Of a stretch of DNA of 64,000 nt, positions 37,101 to 45,700 are shown piece by piece; the first letter of the stretch is position 1; every line of letters begins with the position of its first letter. The translations under genes were made by a program, and so were the position numbers. A model generated the notes under the pieces. The model did not search any database. It worked only from the letters and a program-made list of their open reading frames with translations, and was not told the origin of the DNA. This DNA is from JADJPO01 sp963825645 (lineage in GTDB: Bacteria; Actinomycetota; Actinomycetes; Actinomycetales; Kineosporiaceae): assembly GCA_963825645.1 (NCBI GenBank), contig CAWGTT010000001.1, positions 372,001-436,000 of the forward strand, read 5' to 3'.

Positions 37101-39108
37101 CGACCACAAGACCATGGGGATCACGGCCCGGGGTGCCTGGGAGAGCGTGAAGCGACACTTCCGCGAGCTCGGCCGGGACGTGCAGACCGAGGAGTTCACC
37201 GTTGTCGGCATCGGCGACATGAGCGGTGACGTGTTCGGCAACGGGATGCTGCTGTCGCCGCACACCCGTCTGGTGGCCGCCTTCGACCACCGGCATGTCT
37301 TCCTCGACCCCGATCCGGACGCCGCCACGTCGTTCGCCGAGCGGCAGCGGATGTTCGCGCTGCCGCGCTCGTCCTGGGCCGACTACCAGGTGAGCCTGAT
37401 CTCCGAGGGTGGCGGGGTGTTCCCGCGGAGCGCCAAGTCGATCGAGATCACGCCGCAGGTGGCGCAGCGGCTGCGGCTGGACCCGGTGATGTCGGCGCTG
37501 ACCCCGGCCGAGCTGATCACGGCGATCCTCAAGGCGCCGGTCGACCTGCTCTGGAACGGGGGGATCGGCACCTACGTCAAGGCGAGCTCGCAGAGCCATG
37601 CCGAGGTCGGGGACAAGGCCAACGACTCGATCCGCGTGAACGGGGCAGACCTGTGCTGCCGGGTCGTCGGCGAGGGCGGCAACCTGGGCCTGACCCAGCT
37701 GGGCCGGGTCGAGGCGGCCCAGGCCGGGGTGCGGATGAACACCGACGCGATCGACAACTCCGCCGGGGTGGACTGCTCCGACCATGAGGTCAACATCAAG
37801 ATCCTGCTGGACCGGATCGTCGCCTCCGGCGACCTGACCGGCAAGCAGCGCAACCAGCTGCTGGGCGCCATGACCGACGACGTCGGCGAGCTGGTGCTGC
37901 GGGACAACTACGAGCAGAACGTCCTGCTGGGCAACGCCCGCAAGCAGTCGCATTCGATGCTCGGTGTGCATCAACGGTTCATGCGCGAGCTGGAGAGCAA
38001 GGGGCTGCTGGACCGCGACCTGGAGTTCCTCCCGGACGACATCGAGCTCACCGAGCGGCACGAAGCCGGAAGGGGTCTGACCTCCCCGGAGTTCTCGGTG
38101 CTGATCGCCTACACCAAGATCGGTCTCAGCCAGGACATCCTTGCCTCGGGGCTGCCGGACGAGGAGTGGTTCGAGGGGACGCTGCGGGACTACTTCCCAT
38201 CCGAGCTCAGCACCCGGTACGGCCACCTGCTGCGCGAGCACCCGCTACGCCGCGAGGTGATCACGACCTGCCTGGTGAACGAGATGGTCAACCGGGGCGG
38301 GTTCACCTTCGCCTACCGGGCGATCGAGGAGACCGGTGCGGCCCACTCGCAGGTTGCGCGGGCCTACACGGTCTGTCGCGAGGTGTTCGGTTTGCGCGAG
38401 TTCGTGGCGATGGTCGAGTCGCTCGACAACCACGTGCCGACCGAGGCGCAGACGGCCCTGTACCTGGCCTTCCGGCGACTGCTGGACCGCTCGGTGCGGT
38501 GGTTCCTGCAGACCCGGGCGGCGACCATCGAGGTCGGCCCCGAGATCGCCCGGTTCGCGCCCGTGGTGGCCGAGCTCGGGCCGCGGATGCCGGAGCTGAC
38601 CGTCGGCAGCGAGCGGGAACGGCTACTCGAGGACGCCCGCGAGATGGAGCGCCACGGTGTCCCGGAGGACCTCGCTCTGCGCGGGGCCTCGCTGCTCAGC
38701 GAGTTCCAGCTGCTGGACATCACCGAGATCTCGGCGCAGGTGGACTCGGCGCCTGCCGAGGTGGCGCCGGTCTACACCTCCTTGTCCGAGCGGTACGGGG
38801 TCGACGCGATGCTCACCCGCATCAGCCACCTGGACCGCGCCGATCGCTGGCGATCGCTGGCCCGAGCGGCGCTGCGCTACGACCTCTACGCCGCGCTGGA
38901 GTCGCTGACCGTCGCGGTGCTCACCGCCTCGCCGAACACCCCGATGGAGCCGTTGGAACGGATCGAGTCCTGGGAGAAGGCCAACAGTGCTGCGGTGGCC
39001 CGCGCCGCCCATACCCTGGACGAAGTCCGCAGGCTGGAGCGCAACGACCTCGCCTCGCTCTCGGTCGCCCTGCGAACGTTGCGCGGCATCGTACGCAGCA
39101 CCGGCTGA
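34123..39108 (+). CDS. gdh: NAD-specific glutamate dehydrogenase, large (180-kDa) type
   Basis: 1661 residues, caggagg eight bases before the ATG. The regulatory N-terminal half includes ACT-like parts (VIEIVTDDMPFLVDSVISEL). The catalytic core is from about residue 800 to 1250: GVHLRFGAVARGGLRWSDR, KNAVIVPTGAKGGFVGKQ with active-site lysines, TFSDIANNVAKDYGFWLGD, VVGIGDMSGDVFGNGML (NAD fold) and VVGEGGNLGLTQLGR. The C-terminal third is helical. Length agrees with the L_180 class. It deaminates glutamate to 2-oxoglutarate with NAD. It probably works with PruA in proline/glutamate catabolism; in mycobacteria the homologue is inhibited by GarA, but no garA gene is in the window. Confidence 0.96.
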   Translation: MTPHTAQQLENERAEMLERAVEVGDRQGGQQDRVSMYQLLERYYQHMPLEEMRGRDAVDIAGAALSHRQLAVRRPQGTANVRTFTPTVEQNAWSTGHSVIEIVTDDMPFLVDSVISELNRQECVIHLIVHPQMVVRRTVGGDLVEVLDASSTEWLEGERPGDTLVESWMHIEIDRQSDPARLEQFTSALSRVLDDVRVSVEDWPLMMTRVTDIAEELATNPPAGIDPDEVAEARRLLTWLADAHFTFLGYREYRLVDQGDHEALVAAPGTGLGILRYDQSASSSFDRLGVEARAKAREKTLLVITKANSRATVHRNVYLDYIGVKTFDPSGEVAGERRFLGLFAASAYTDSVRRIPVVSRKVQEVLATSGFPEESHSGKDLAQILETYPRDELFDTSVDDLTYIARSVMDMQQRRRTRLFMRSDAYGRYVSCLVYLPRDRYTTTTRLRITKILEEAFGATSIDYTARVSESALARLHVVVRVDPTVPLPQVDPAELEQRLVQATRTWDEDLAEALLTDAGEGEAAKLRRRWGSAFPEAYKEHYSARVAVSDLRRLEELFAVVESGRDPHRGAVANGGLTAEHAIAMNLYAPVGALSRERRFKLYRLAPLSLTAVLPFLANLGVEVVDERPYVLQRADGDLAYVYDFGLRYSGEVIDPDHSRQQFCDAFAAAWAGRAESDGFDRLVLLAGMTWRQVVVLRAYAKYLRQTGTTFSQDYIERCLRANVPITRTLLELFSARFDPDAMGGAPSDDPVRSEVCAELTGKISTQLDAVASLDHDRILRALLSLILATLRTNAFQLADDGERKDYIVLKLEPTAIPDLPVPRPAFEIFVYSPRVEGVHLRFGAVARGGLRWSDRPEDFRTEVLGLVKAQMVKNAVIVPTGAKGGFVGKQLPDPSVDREAWLAAGIQCYRTFISGLLDVTDNLTITQGEDGALTRTVVPPPRVLRHDDPDTYLVVAADKGTATFSDIANNVAKDYGFWLGDAFASGGSVGYDHKTMGITARGAWESVKRHFRELGRDVQTEEFTVVGIGDMSGDVFGNGMLLSPHTRLVAAFDHRHVFLDPDPDAATSFAERQRMFALPRSSWADYQVSLISEGGGVFPRSAKSIEITPQVAQRLRLDPVMSALTPAELITAILKAPVDLLWNGGIGTYVKASSQSHAEVGDKANDSIRVNGADLCCRVVGEGGNLGLTQLGRVEAAQAGVRMNTDAIDNSAGVDCSDHEVNIKILLDRIVASGDLTGKQRNQLLGAMTDDVGELVLRDNYEQNVLLGNARKQSHSMLGVHQRFMRELESKGLLDRDLEFLPDDIELTERHEAGRGLTSPEFSVLIAYTKIGLSQDILASGLPDEEWFEGTLRDYFPSELSTRYGHLLREHPLRREVITTCLVNEMVNRGGFTFAYRAIEETGAAHSQVARAYTVCREVFGLREFVAMVESLDNHVPTEAQTALYLAFRRLLDRSVRWFLQTRAATIEVGPEIARFAPVVAELGPRMPELTVGSERERLLEDAREMERHGVPEDLALRGASLLSEFQLLDITEISAQVDSAPAEVAPVYTSLSERYGVDAMLTRISHLDRADRWRSLARAALRYDLYAALESLTVAVLTASPNTPMEPLERIESWEKANSAAVARAAHTLDEVRRLERNDLASLSVALRTLRGIVRSTG

Positions 39109-39121
39109 GCAGGCGCGAGCC

Positions 39122-40741
39122 ATGCCCACCCTCAGCGACCTGCTGGTCAGTGCCGTCGACCTGCCCCCACCGGACATCGACTGGCTGCACCGGCTGGTCG
39201 GGGACTGGCAGCTGCTCTCTGACCTGTCCTTCGCCGACCTCCTGCTGTGGGTGCCGCTGCCCGCGGCCGACGGCCGCATCGGCGAGTGGCTGGTCGTGGC
39301 TCAGTGCCGGCCCAGCACCGGGCCGACGGCGTTCCACAGCGACCTGGTCGGCAAGATCACCTCGTCGGGGGCCAACCTGCTGGTCGGCCGGGCCTGGCAT
39401 GAGCGGCGCAGCGTCCGGGATCGTGACCTGCACTGGAACGACGACGTCCCGGTGCGCCAGGAGGCGATCCCGGTGGAACGGCGGGGTCGGTTGCTGGCCG
39501 TCCTCAGCCGGCACACCAACCTGGCCGCCGCTAGGACGCCGAGCCGGCTCGAGCTCACCTATCTGCAGTGCGCCGACGACCTGGCCCGGATGGTCGCCGA
39601 CGGCGAGTTCCCGGCCCAGGGGGACGACACCGGCCCGCGCCGCGGGGCGCCGCGGGTCGGCGACGGGATGATCCGGCTGGACCGGGACGGCCGGGTGACC
39701 TACGGCAGCCCGAACGCGATGTCCGCCCTGCACCGGGCCGGGCATGTCGGCGACATCGTCGAGGAGTCGCTGGCCGACATCCTCACGCCGCTGATCGAGG
39801 GCCCCACCGACCGCGGCGAGGCCCCGTACGAGGGCGTGGGGACCGGGGTAGCCGAACGAGCCGACGAGTCTCTGCCGCTGGTGCTCGCCGGCCGAGCGCC
39901 ATGGCGCAGCGACATCGAGGCGGGCGGGAGCGCCTTGTCGATGCGGGCGATCCCGCTCACCCAGGGGGGAGAGCGGATCGCGGCCATCGTGCTGATCCGG
40001 GACGTCACCGAGCTCCGCCGTCGCGAGCGCGAGCTGCTGTCCAAGGACGCCACGATCCGTGAGGTGCACCACCGGGTCAAGAACAACCTGCAGACCGTGG
40101 CGGCGCTGCTGCGTCTGCAGGCCCGGCGGATCACCTCGGCCGACGGCAAGGTCGCCCTCGCCGAAGCGATGCGGCGGGTGGCCACCATCGCCTTGGTTCA
40201 CGAAACCCTCTCCGAGGGCTTGGGGGAGCGCGTGGACTTCGACCAGGTCGTCGACAGGACGGTGTCCCTGTCGGTGGAGCTGGCGCGTTCGGAGTCGGCG
40301 TCCGGTGCGGTGACGGTCGTGCGCGAGGGGACATTCGGCGAGCTCGACGCCGCCAACGCGACTCCGCTGGCGCTGGTGCTCACCGAGCTCGTGGCCAACG
40401 CCGTCGAGCACGGTCTGGCCGATCGGGGCGGCCGGGTCACCGTGGTGGCGATGCGTGAAGGCAGGGCCCTGCGGATCATCGTCCGCGACGACGGGCGTGG
40501 CCTGCCCGAGGGGTTCCAGGCAGGAGTGGACGGGCTCGGCACGCAGATCGTCCAGGCGCTGGTCGGCGGCGAGATGCGCGGGACCATTTCGTGGCACCGC
40601 ACGGCGGGTGCGGGGACCGACGTGGTCGTGGATGTGACCTTGCGCGGGATCGGCGGCCGTTCCTCATCGCGAGCGGGTCCGGCCGCGGTGCCGCGCAGGT
40701 CCGAACAGACGTCGGCGGCGGTGCCCGGTCAGCTCGGCTGA
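39122..40741 (+). CDS. pdtaS: Sensor histidine kinase, PdtaS-like
   Basis: 539 residues from ATG 39122, 13 bases after the gdh stop. The N-terminal ~150 residues (MPTLSDLLVSAVDLPPPDIDWLHRL, shortened here to MPTLSDLLVSAV) form the GAF-like histidine-kinase N-terminal domain. A PAS domain follows at about 175-300 (IRLDRDGRVTYGSPNAMSAL). Then comes HisKA_2 with the phospho-acceptor in EVHHRVKNNLQTVAALLR, and a HATPase with LVLTELVANAVEHGL and IVRDDGRGLPEGF. There are no membrane segments, so it is cytosolic. In mycobacteria PdtaS signals to the RNA-binding ANTAR regulator PdtaR; no pdtaR is visible here. It is convergent with whiB1, as near Rv3219-Rv3220c. Confidence 0.9.
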   Translation: MPTLSDLLVSAVDLPPPDIDWLHRLVGDWQLLSDLSFADLLLWVPLPAADGRIGEWLVVAQCRPSTGPTAFHSDLVGKITSSGANLLVGRAWHERRSVRDRDLHWNDDVPVRQEAIPVERRGRLLAVLSRHTNLAAARTPSRLELTYLQCADDLARMVADGEFPAQGDDTGPRRGAPRVGDGMIRLDRDGRVTYGSPNAMSALHRAGHVGDIVEESLADILTPLIEGPTDRGEAPYEGVGTGVAERADESLPLVLAGRAPWRSDIEAGGSALSMRAIPLTQGGERIAAIVLIRDVTELRRRERELLSKDATIREVHHRVKNNLQTVAALLRLQARRITSADGKVALAEAMRRVATIALVHETLSEGLGERVDFDQVVDRTVSLSVELARSESASGAVTVVREGTFGELDAANATPLALVLTELVANAVEHGLADRGGRVTVVAMREGRALRIIVRDDGRGLPEGFQAGVDGLGTQIVQALVGGEMRGTISWHRTAGAGTDVVVDVTLRGIGGRSSSRAGPAAVPRRSEQTSAAVPGQLG

Positions 40742-40744
40742 CCA

Positions 40745-40762
40745 GGCACCGCCGCCGGTGCC
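40745..40762. terminator. Hairpin between pdtaS and whiB1
   Basis: GGCACCG (40745-40751) and CGGTGCC (40756-40762) form a perfect 7-bp stem with a four-base loop, just after the pdtaS stop and before the end of the convergent whiB1 gene. Confidence 0.5.
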
Positions 40763-40801
40763 GTTCGAGTAGTGCTGTTCTCGGGTTGCGCGGGGGTCGG
40801 G

Positions 40802-41050
40802 TCAGCCCGCGCGGCGAGCCCGGGCGTTGCGGCGCTTCAGGGCGCGGCGCTCGTCCTCGGAGAGTCCACCCCACACGCCGGCGTCCTGGCCGGTATCGAG
40901 GGCCCAGCGCAGGCACGTGTCGAGCACGTCGCAACGGCGGCAGACGGCCTTCGCCTCGTCGATCTGCAGCAGAGCGGGACCTGTGTTCCCGATCGGGAAG
41001 AACAGTTCCGGATCCTCATCGAGGCACGCTGCGCGGTGGCGCCAGTCCAT
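40802..41050 (-). CDS. whiB1: WhiB1-type [4Fe-4S] transcriptional regulator
   Basis: 82 residues from ATG 41050 with ggaggagag upstream. The four cluster cysteines are C9, C37, C40 and C46 (RHRAAC ... AVCRRCDVLDTC), followed by the GVWGG turn (DAGVWGGLSEDERR) and a basic tail (LKRRNARARRAG) that contacts DNA. The N-terminus MDWRHRAACLDEDPELFFP is that of WhiB1. WhiB1 is an essential nitric-oxide-sensitive regulator in mycobacteria that binds the housekeeping sigma factor. A long 638-base upstream region with CRP-like sites suggests complex control, as known for M. tuberculosis whiB1. Confidence 0.93.
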   Translation of the reverse strand: MDWRHRAACLDEDPELFFPIGNTGPALLQIDEAKAVCRRCDVLDTCLRWALDTGQDAGVWGGLSEDERRALKRRNARARRAG

Positions 41051-41375
41051 GCGGTGACTCTCTCCTCCACCCCCGAGGGGGCTGTCGTGGGTCCACCCGG
41101 GGTCCACCGCCACGACGCGTCCGCTACGGTGCGGAGCGCCGGCTGTGCGGTGATCCTGTGGTCCGGGTGGTGGCTCGGATGTCGTGCTGGTGGTGTTCTG
41201 TCGTACGGGTGATGCCTGGGCTCCGGCGACGGTGCGCCGCAGCGGTGATGCACGTACTGGTCGTTCGGAGGGAATGGAATCACCCGCCGAATGGGTGAGG
41301 GTGCAGTGCTTCAGGGAACTTTCAGGGGGCAAGTTCACTCGCTCCCGGTTTCGTCAACGCCCAGAGTCACATTCT

Positions 41376-41391
41376 TGTGCCCAGTTTCACA
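41376..41391. promoter_or_regulatory. CRP-like site 1 upstream of whiB1
   Basis: On the minus strand it reads TGTGA-6 nt-GCACA, one mismatch from the TGTGA-N6-TCACA consensus recognised by CRP/Rv3676-type regulators. M. tuberculosis whiB1 is known to be controlled by CRP at two sites. Confidence 0.45.
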
Positions 41392-41449
41392 AGATTCTGT
41401 CCCTCAACGGAATCCTAGGAAACTGTTATGTCTGTAACCCATGGTCACC

Positions 41450-41465
41450 AGTGATCGGGTACACA
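41450..41465. promoter_or_regulatory. CRP-like site 2 upstream of whiB1
   Basis: AGTGA-6 nt-ACACA, one mismatch in each half of the CRP consensus. It is centred about 52 bases upstream of the start point predicted from the TAGGAT hexamer, a position compatible with activation. Confidence 0.4.
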
Positions 41466-41688
41466 CGAAGAGTAATCTCCCCAGGTGGAGTAGCCATCCC
41501 CCGTTCGGACGATAGCTCGCTACCACGCTGGGTGACACTCATCTCGACCGTCCAATACGTTCAGTCACTGTTGCGACACCGGTCTTGGGGACTCGGGCCC
41601 GATGGCGCGGCCCTGACGTAGTCACCGGACGACTCAACGTGGTCGCCAGGAAACGCGTTCCCGTTGGTTCCGGTGGGATCCTGACGCG

Positions 41689-42090
41689 ATGAGGTCGCCG
41701 GAGTGGCTCGGGGTCAGTCGGGCACGGGCAGTGGTGGTCGTCACACTGGCGCTCGAAGGGGCCATCGTGACGGCCTACGGGCTCTACCTCGGCGTCGAGA
41801 GCTTCGTCGCGCAGGCCACCGAGCGTCTCGCCGCCGCGGCACTGACCGTGATGGTGCTTGCCGTGGGCGGCGCACTGGCCGTCCTGTGCCGTGGCGTCCT
41901 GAGGGGACGACGCTGGGCGCGCTCGCCCGTGCTGGTCTGGCAGGTGCTGCAGGCCTCGGTGGCCGTGCCCGCCCTCACCACGCGATGGCCCCTGGGGGTC
42001 GGGCTGCTCGCGCTCAGCCTGGTCGCTGGGGTCGGGGTGCTGCGTGCGGACGTGCTGGGTCCGGTGGAGACGACCGAGCCGGGTCCCTAG
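41689..42090 (+). CDS. Small integral membrane protein of unknown function
   Basis: 133 residues, about four transmembrane helices: ARAVVVVTLALEGAIVTAYG, LAAAALTVMVLAVGGALAVL, a segment starting VLVWQVLQASVAVPAL and GVGLLALSLVAGVGVL. Short loops carry basic residues (CRGVLRGRRWARSP). No family is recognised with confidence. No strong Shine-Dalgarno is seen. Its end overlaps the end of the convergent anti-sigma gene by four bases. Confidence 0.6.
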   Translation: MRSPEWLGVSRARAVVVVTLALEGAIVTAYGLYLGVESFVAQATERLAAAALTVMVLAVGGALAVLCRGVLRGRRWARSPVLVWQVLQASVAVPALTTRWPLGVGLLALSLVAGVGVLRADVLGPVETTEPGP

Positions 42091-42491
42091 CCCGCTCCAC
42101 CCACGTGGGTGAGCCTGATCCAGCAGCCTGACTCCGACGTCCCGGTCTCCACCCGGCCGACCAGGGCCTCCAGGACGGCCCAGGCGAAGTTGCTGCCTTC
42201 GGGTAGGGCCCTGGCCGGACCGCTGACCTGCACGTCCAGTGCGGTGGGGCTGATCGTGAACGCTGCATGAAGGTACCGACCGGGCTCGGATTCCGGGCTC
42301 AGGAGCAGGACGCAAGCCTCGTCCACGGCGATCCGCATGTCCTCGATCTCGTCGAGGGTCAAGTTCATCCGGGCGGCGAGGCCGGCTGTGGCGGTCCGGA
42401 TCACGGCGAGGTACGCCGGGTCGGCGGGCACGCGCAAGTCGACGACGTCAGCCACGGCCGCGCGCTCCCGGTGCGTGGCGGTGATGGTCAT
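42087..42491 (-). CDS. RsbW-like anti-sigma factor (HATPase fold)
   Basis: 134 residues from ATG 42491, with gggagga eight bases upstream. VPADPAYLAVIRTATAGLA, the N-box LTLDEIEDMRIAVDEACVLLL and a late GSNFAWAVLEALVGRVE follow the GHKL fold of RsbW/UsfX-type serine kinase anti-sigma factors, which hold SigB/SigF-type sigma factors. The HATPase glycine motifs are weak in the C-terminal part, as in the smaller actinobacterial members. No sigma factor or anti-anti-sigma gene is adjacent in the window, so it is an orphan and its partner is unknown. Confidence 0.75.
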   Translation of the reverse strand: MTITATHRERAAVADVVDLRVPADPAYLAVIRTATAGLAARMNLTLDEIEDMRIAVDEACVLLLSPESEPGRYLHAAFTISPTALDVQVSGPARALPEGSNFAWAVLEALVGRVETGTSESGCWIRLTHVGGAG

Positions 42492-42716
42492 CCAGCTGGT
42501 CCTCCCCGTTCGTCCCCCCGACGAGTCCTCCGATCGGATGATCGCTCCGTGAAGGCAAAGCGTTACACCCTGTGGCCATTCTCGCTCACTCACTGCAGTG
42601 TGGCCAGCGTGTCGTGGGATCACCGGCATGCTCTGCGACGGCGCTCGGCCGGGCGGTCTGGGCCCAAGCTACCAACCGCCGCATGTCGGTCGAACCATCG
42701 GCGAAGTGCATGATCA

Positions 42717-45700
42717 TCAGTCATCGCCCGGAGCGTCGCAGAGCTGAACGGCCAGCCAACCACCACGGACCACCAACGCGCCGCGGCCTGTCGGAACGGC
42801 ACCCGTCGGGGGAAGGATGACGCCGAGCGCCTGCCCGTCGCCGGCCGACCGTGGTCCGAGCAGCAGCCCGCACCGGTGGTCGCGCAGGACGGCGAGCAGC
42901 CCTCGATGCGCCAGCAGCACCTCGGTCGCCGTCGCCGCCGCCACGACCCGTAGCCGATCCAGGGTGGCAACCGGTTCGTCGCAGCGGCCGGTGGCCCACC
43001 GACCGCTCAGGTGCTCGAGCGCCAGCTCCTCCAGTCCGGGGACGGCGCTCCAGCCGGTATCGAGCAGCAGGACCGGTTCGGTGCCGGCCTCGCCGAGGGC
43101 CCGATCGAGGGCGGAGCGGATCTCGAGGACCTGCGACGCGGCGCCGGCCCGGACCACGGTGGCGCCCTCCGCGGTCAGAGCGCGCGCCAGTGTCGCCAGG
43201 CAGGTCGAGCGGCCCGATCCCGGTGGCCCGCAGACCAGTGCGCCGGCGCCGTCCCGCGGAAACCGGACCGGCGCAGCGTCGTCACCGCCGAGACCGATGG
43301 CGTTCGGCGGTAGGCTCCGCGCGCAGACCCGACGTGGTAGCGCCAGCAACCGAAGTGGTTGCGCCGCAACAGGTCCGGCGTACGCCGCGGAGTGCCGCCC
43401 GAGCATCCTCGACGCAGGCCCCGGGTCCGGCCGGGCCACCTGGGCCAGGACCGGCTCCGATCCACGCCGCAGGGCCACCACTCGACCCGCGGGCCAGGGC
43501 GTAGGTGCAGAACCGGTCAACCCGGCCAGCATCAGGACGCTCTGGTCGGTGGTCGGAAGCAGGAGCCGATCGGTGAACGCGCCGGCCGTCGACCCAGCGA
43601 GCACGCTGCGGCCCCCGGCGGCTGCCAGGTGCACTCCGGCTCCCCTCCCCTCGAAGGCCAGCCGGACGAGGTCGTCGACACCGCGACCGTGGTCGATCCG
43701 GGACCAGCTCTCCGCCAACGACTCCCAGCCGTCGACCAGCAGCAGGACGTGCGGGCGTCCGGGCTCCGGCCCGGCGCCGATCCGCCGGGCCACCTCGTCC
43801 AGAAGCAGGGCGACGAGGCGTCGTCCCCGCTCGGGATCGGCGGCGCCGACCACCGTACCGAGGCCTGGCCAGTGCGACTGCGTACCCGGTGCGGCGCTCG
43901 GCGCCGACGACAGGTGCAGTGGCAACCCGCCGGGCCCGGTCAGCGCTCCGGCCGCGTCGATCACGTGCACGTGCACCGGTTCCGGACTCGACCACGCTGC
44001 CATCGCCAGCGCCCGCAGTAGCGTCGTCCGGCCAGAGCCGGGACCCCCGACCACGGCCAGCTGACCGTCCCGGGACAAGTCCCAGGCGAGCACGCCGCGG
44101 CGCTGCTGCTCAGGCAGGTCGGCCAGGGCATAAGGCAGAACGACGCCCGCGGGCTCGTCCGGGTGGAGCTCGCCGCCGCCCGGCTCGACCCGAGCGGCAC
44201 CGTAGAGCGCCAGCTCCCGGACGCTCACCCGCTCCGCCAGCTCGGGTAGCCACGGCACCGGCGTGCGCGAGCGGCCGAGCAGGTGGGCCGCTGCCTGGAC
44301 ACCAGCGAGCCAGCGCTCCCTGTCCACCGCGCTGAGATAGCCGGTCTGCACGGTCCGGACCGGGCCGCCGCCGCAGCGGACCAGCGCCCGACCGGGCTGG
44401 GCCGCGGTGATCCGGGCGGCGCCAGGGTGCTCGATCACCTCCTCGGAGTCGGCCGCATCGCGGACCCGCAGCGCGATCCGCAGGTTGGTGTTGGCGCGGA
44501 TCTGCGAGCTCACCACCCCGGCCGGGCGTTGGGTGGCCAGCACGAGGTGCACGCCCAGGCCCCGGCCGACCGTGGCCACCCGGACCAGGCCGGCGAGCAC
44601 GTCCGGTTGCTCCTCAGCCAGCACCCGGAACTCGTCGACGACGATCACCAGCCGTGGCGGCCGCGGGCCGGTGGGCCGCTCGCCCTGACAGTGCGCGGAG
44701 AGCAGCCGCTCACGCCGGCGTAGTTCGGCACCCAGTGAGGTGAGTACCCGGCGGGTCGCGGCGCCGTCCAGGTCAGTGACCACGCCGGCCACGTGCGGCA
44801 GTGCCGCCAGTGCTCCGAAGGCCGTCCCGCCCTTGTAGTCGACCAGCAGCAGACCGAGTCGTTGCGGCGACGCGGTGACGGTGAGTGCTGCGAGCAGGCT
44901 GGTCAACAGTTCGGACTTGCCGGCCCCGGTGGTGCCGGCCACCAGCACGTGCGGTCCGTCGGTGACCAGGTCCACGGACCAGACGCCGAGCTGGTCGAGC
45001 CCGAGCGGCACCGTCCAGGCCACCTCGTCCAGGCCGTCCTGGGGCTCATCGTCACCGGCCAGCCAGCGCTGCGCGATCCGGGCCGGTTCGGCGTCGACCA
45101 GGTCCAACAGGCGCACCCGGCGCGCCAGGGTGTCCAGCTCGGGTCGTGGCGTGGCGTCTCGCAGCCGGGCGAGGCGGACGGCGAGGCCGGTCGAGAAGCC
45201 GGGTCCGGGCAGGTCCGGGAAGAATCGCCGCCGCTGCGACCGGTCGACGCTCAGCACCCCGGGGTTGCCGGTTCCGGCGGCGAGCTCCACCGTCGCCCCG
45301 CACTCCAGCGGAAGCTGTTCCCGGACCGGAGCCATCGCGATCACCACTGCGCTCTGCTGTTCGGCGCCACCCTGGCGCGCCGTACAGCCCGCCAGCAGCC
45401 GCGCTACCTCCGGGCGCCGGCGCTGGGTCGACGCGTCGTCCAGCACGACCACGGTGCACAGGGCGGTGGCACCCTCCGGGTCGTCTCGGCCCGCCCCGTC
45501 CTCGATCTGCGGGCAGCTCGCGTCGGGCTGGTCCAGCACGATGGTTCGCCTCTGCTGCGGCGACGTCCAGACGTTGAGCTGACCGACCAGGCTGCGCGCC
45601 ATCGCCTGGCGCGCCGCCGCGGGCCCACAGATCCCGAGGACCCGCACCTCGGCCAGGTCCACCGTCAACGGCACACTCGGCAACCGTTCCTCGTGCCGCC

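Larger units (their letters stand above)
41051..41688. other. Long non-coding gap, whiB1 upstream region
   Basis: No convincing gene in 638 bases. An open frame on the plus strand (41184-41621) lacks the strong third-position G/C bias of the neighbouring genes and looks spurious. Composition falls in 41360-41480. The region carries two CRP-like dyads (41376-41391 and 41450-41465) and a TAGGAT hexamer on the minus strand (41412-41417) that could be the whiB1 -10 element, giving a leader of about 350 bases. Confidence 0.6.

Noticed and set aside
41184..41621. Plus-strand ORF in the whiB1 upstream gap
   Set aside because: Lacks the G/C third-position bias of genes here, has no family, and overlaps CRP-like and promoter-like sequence.
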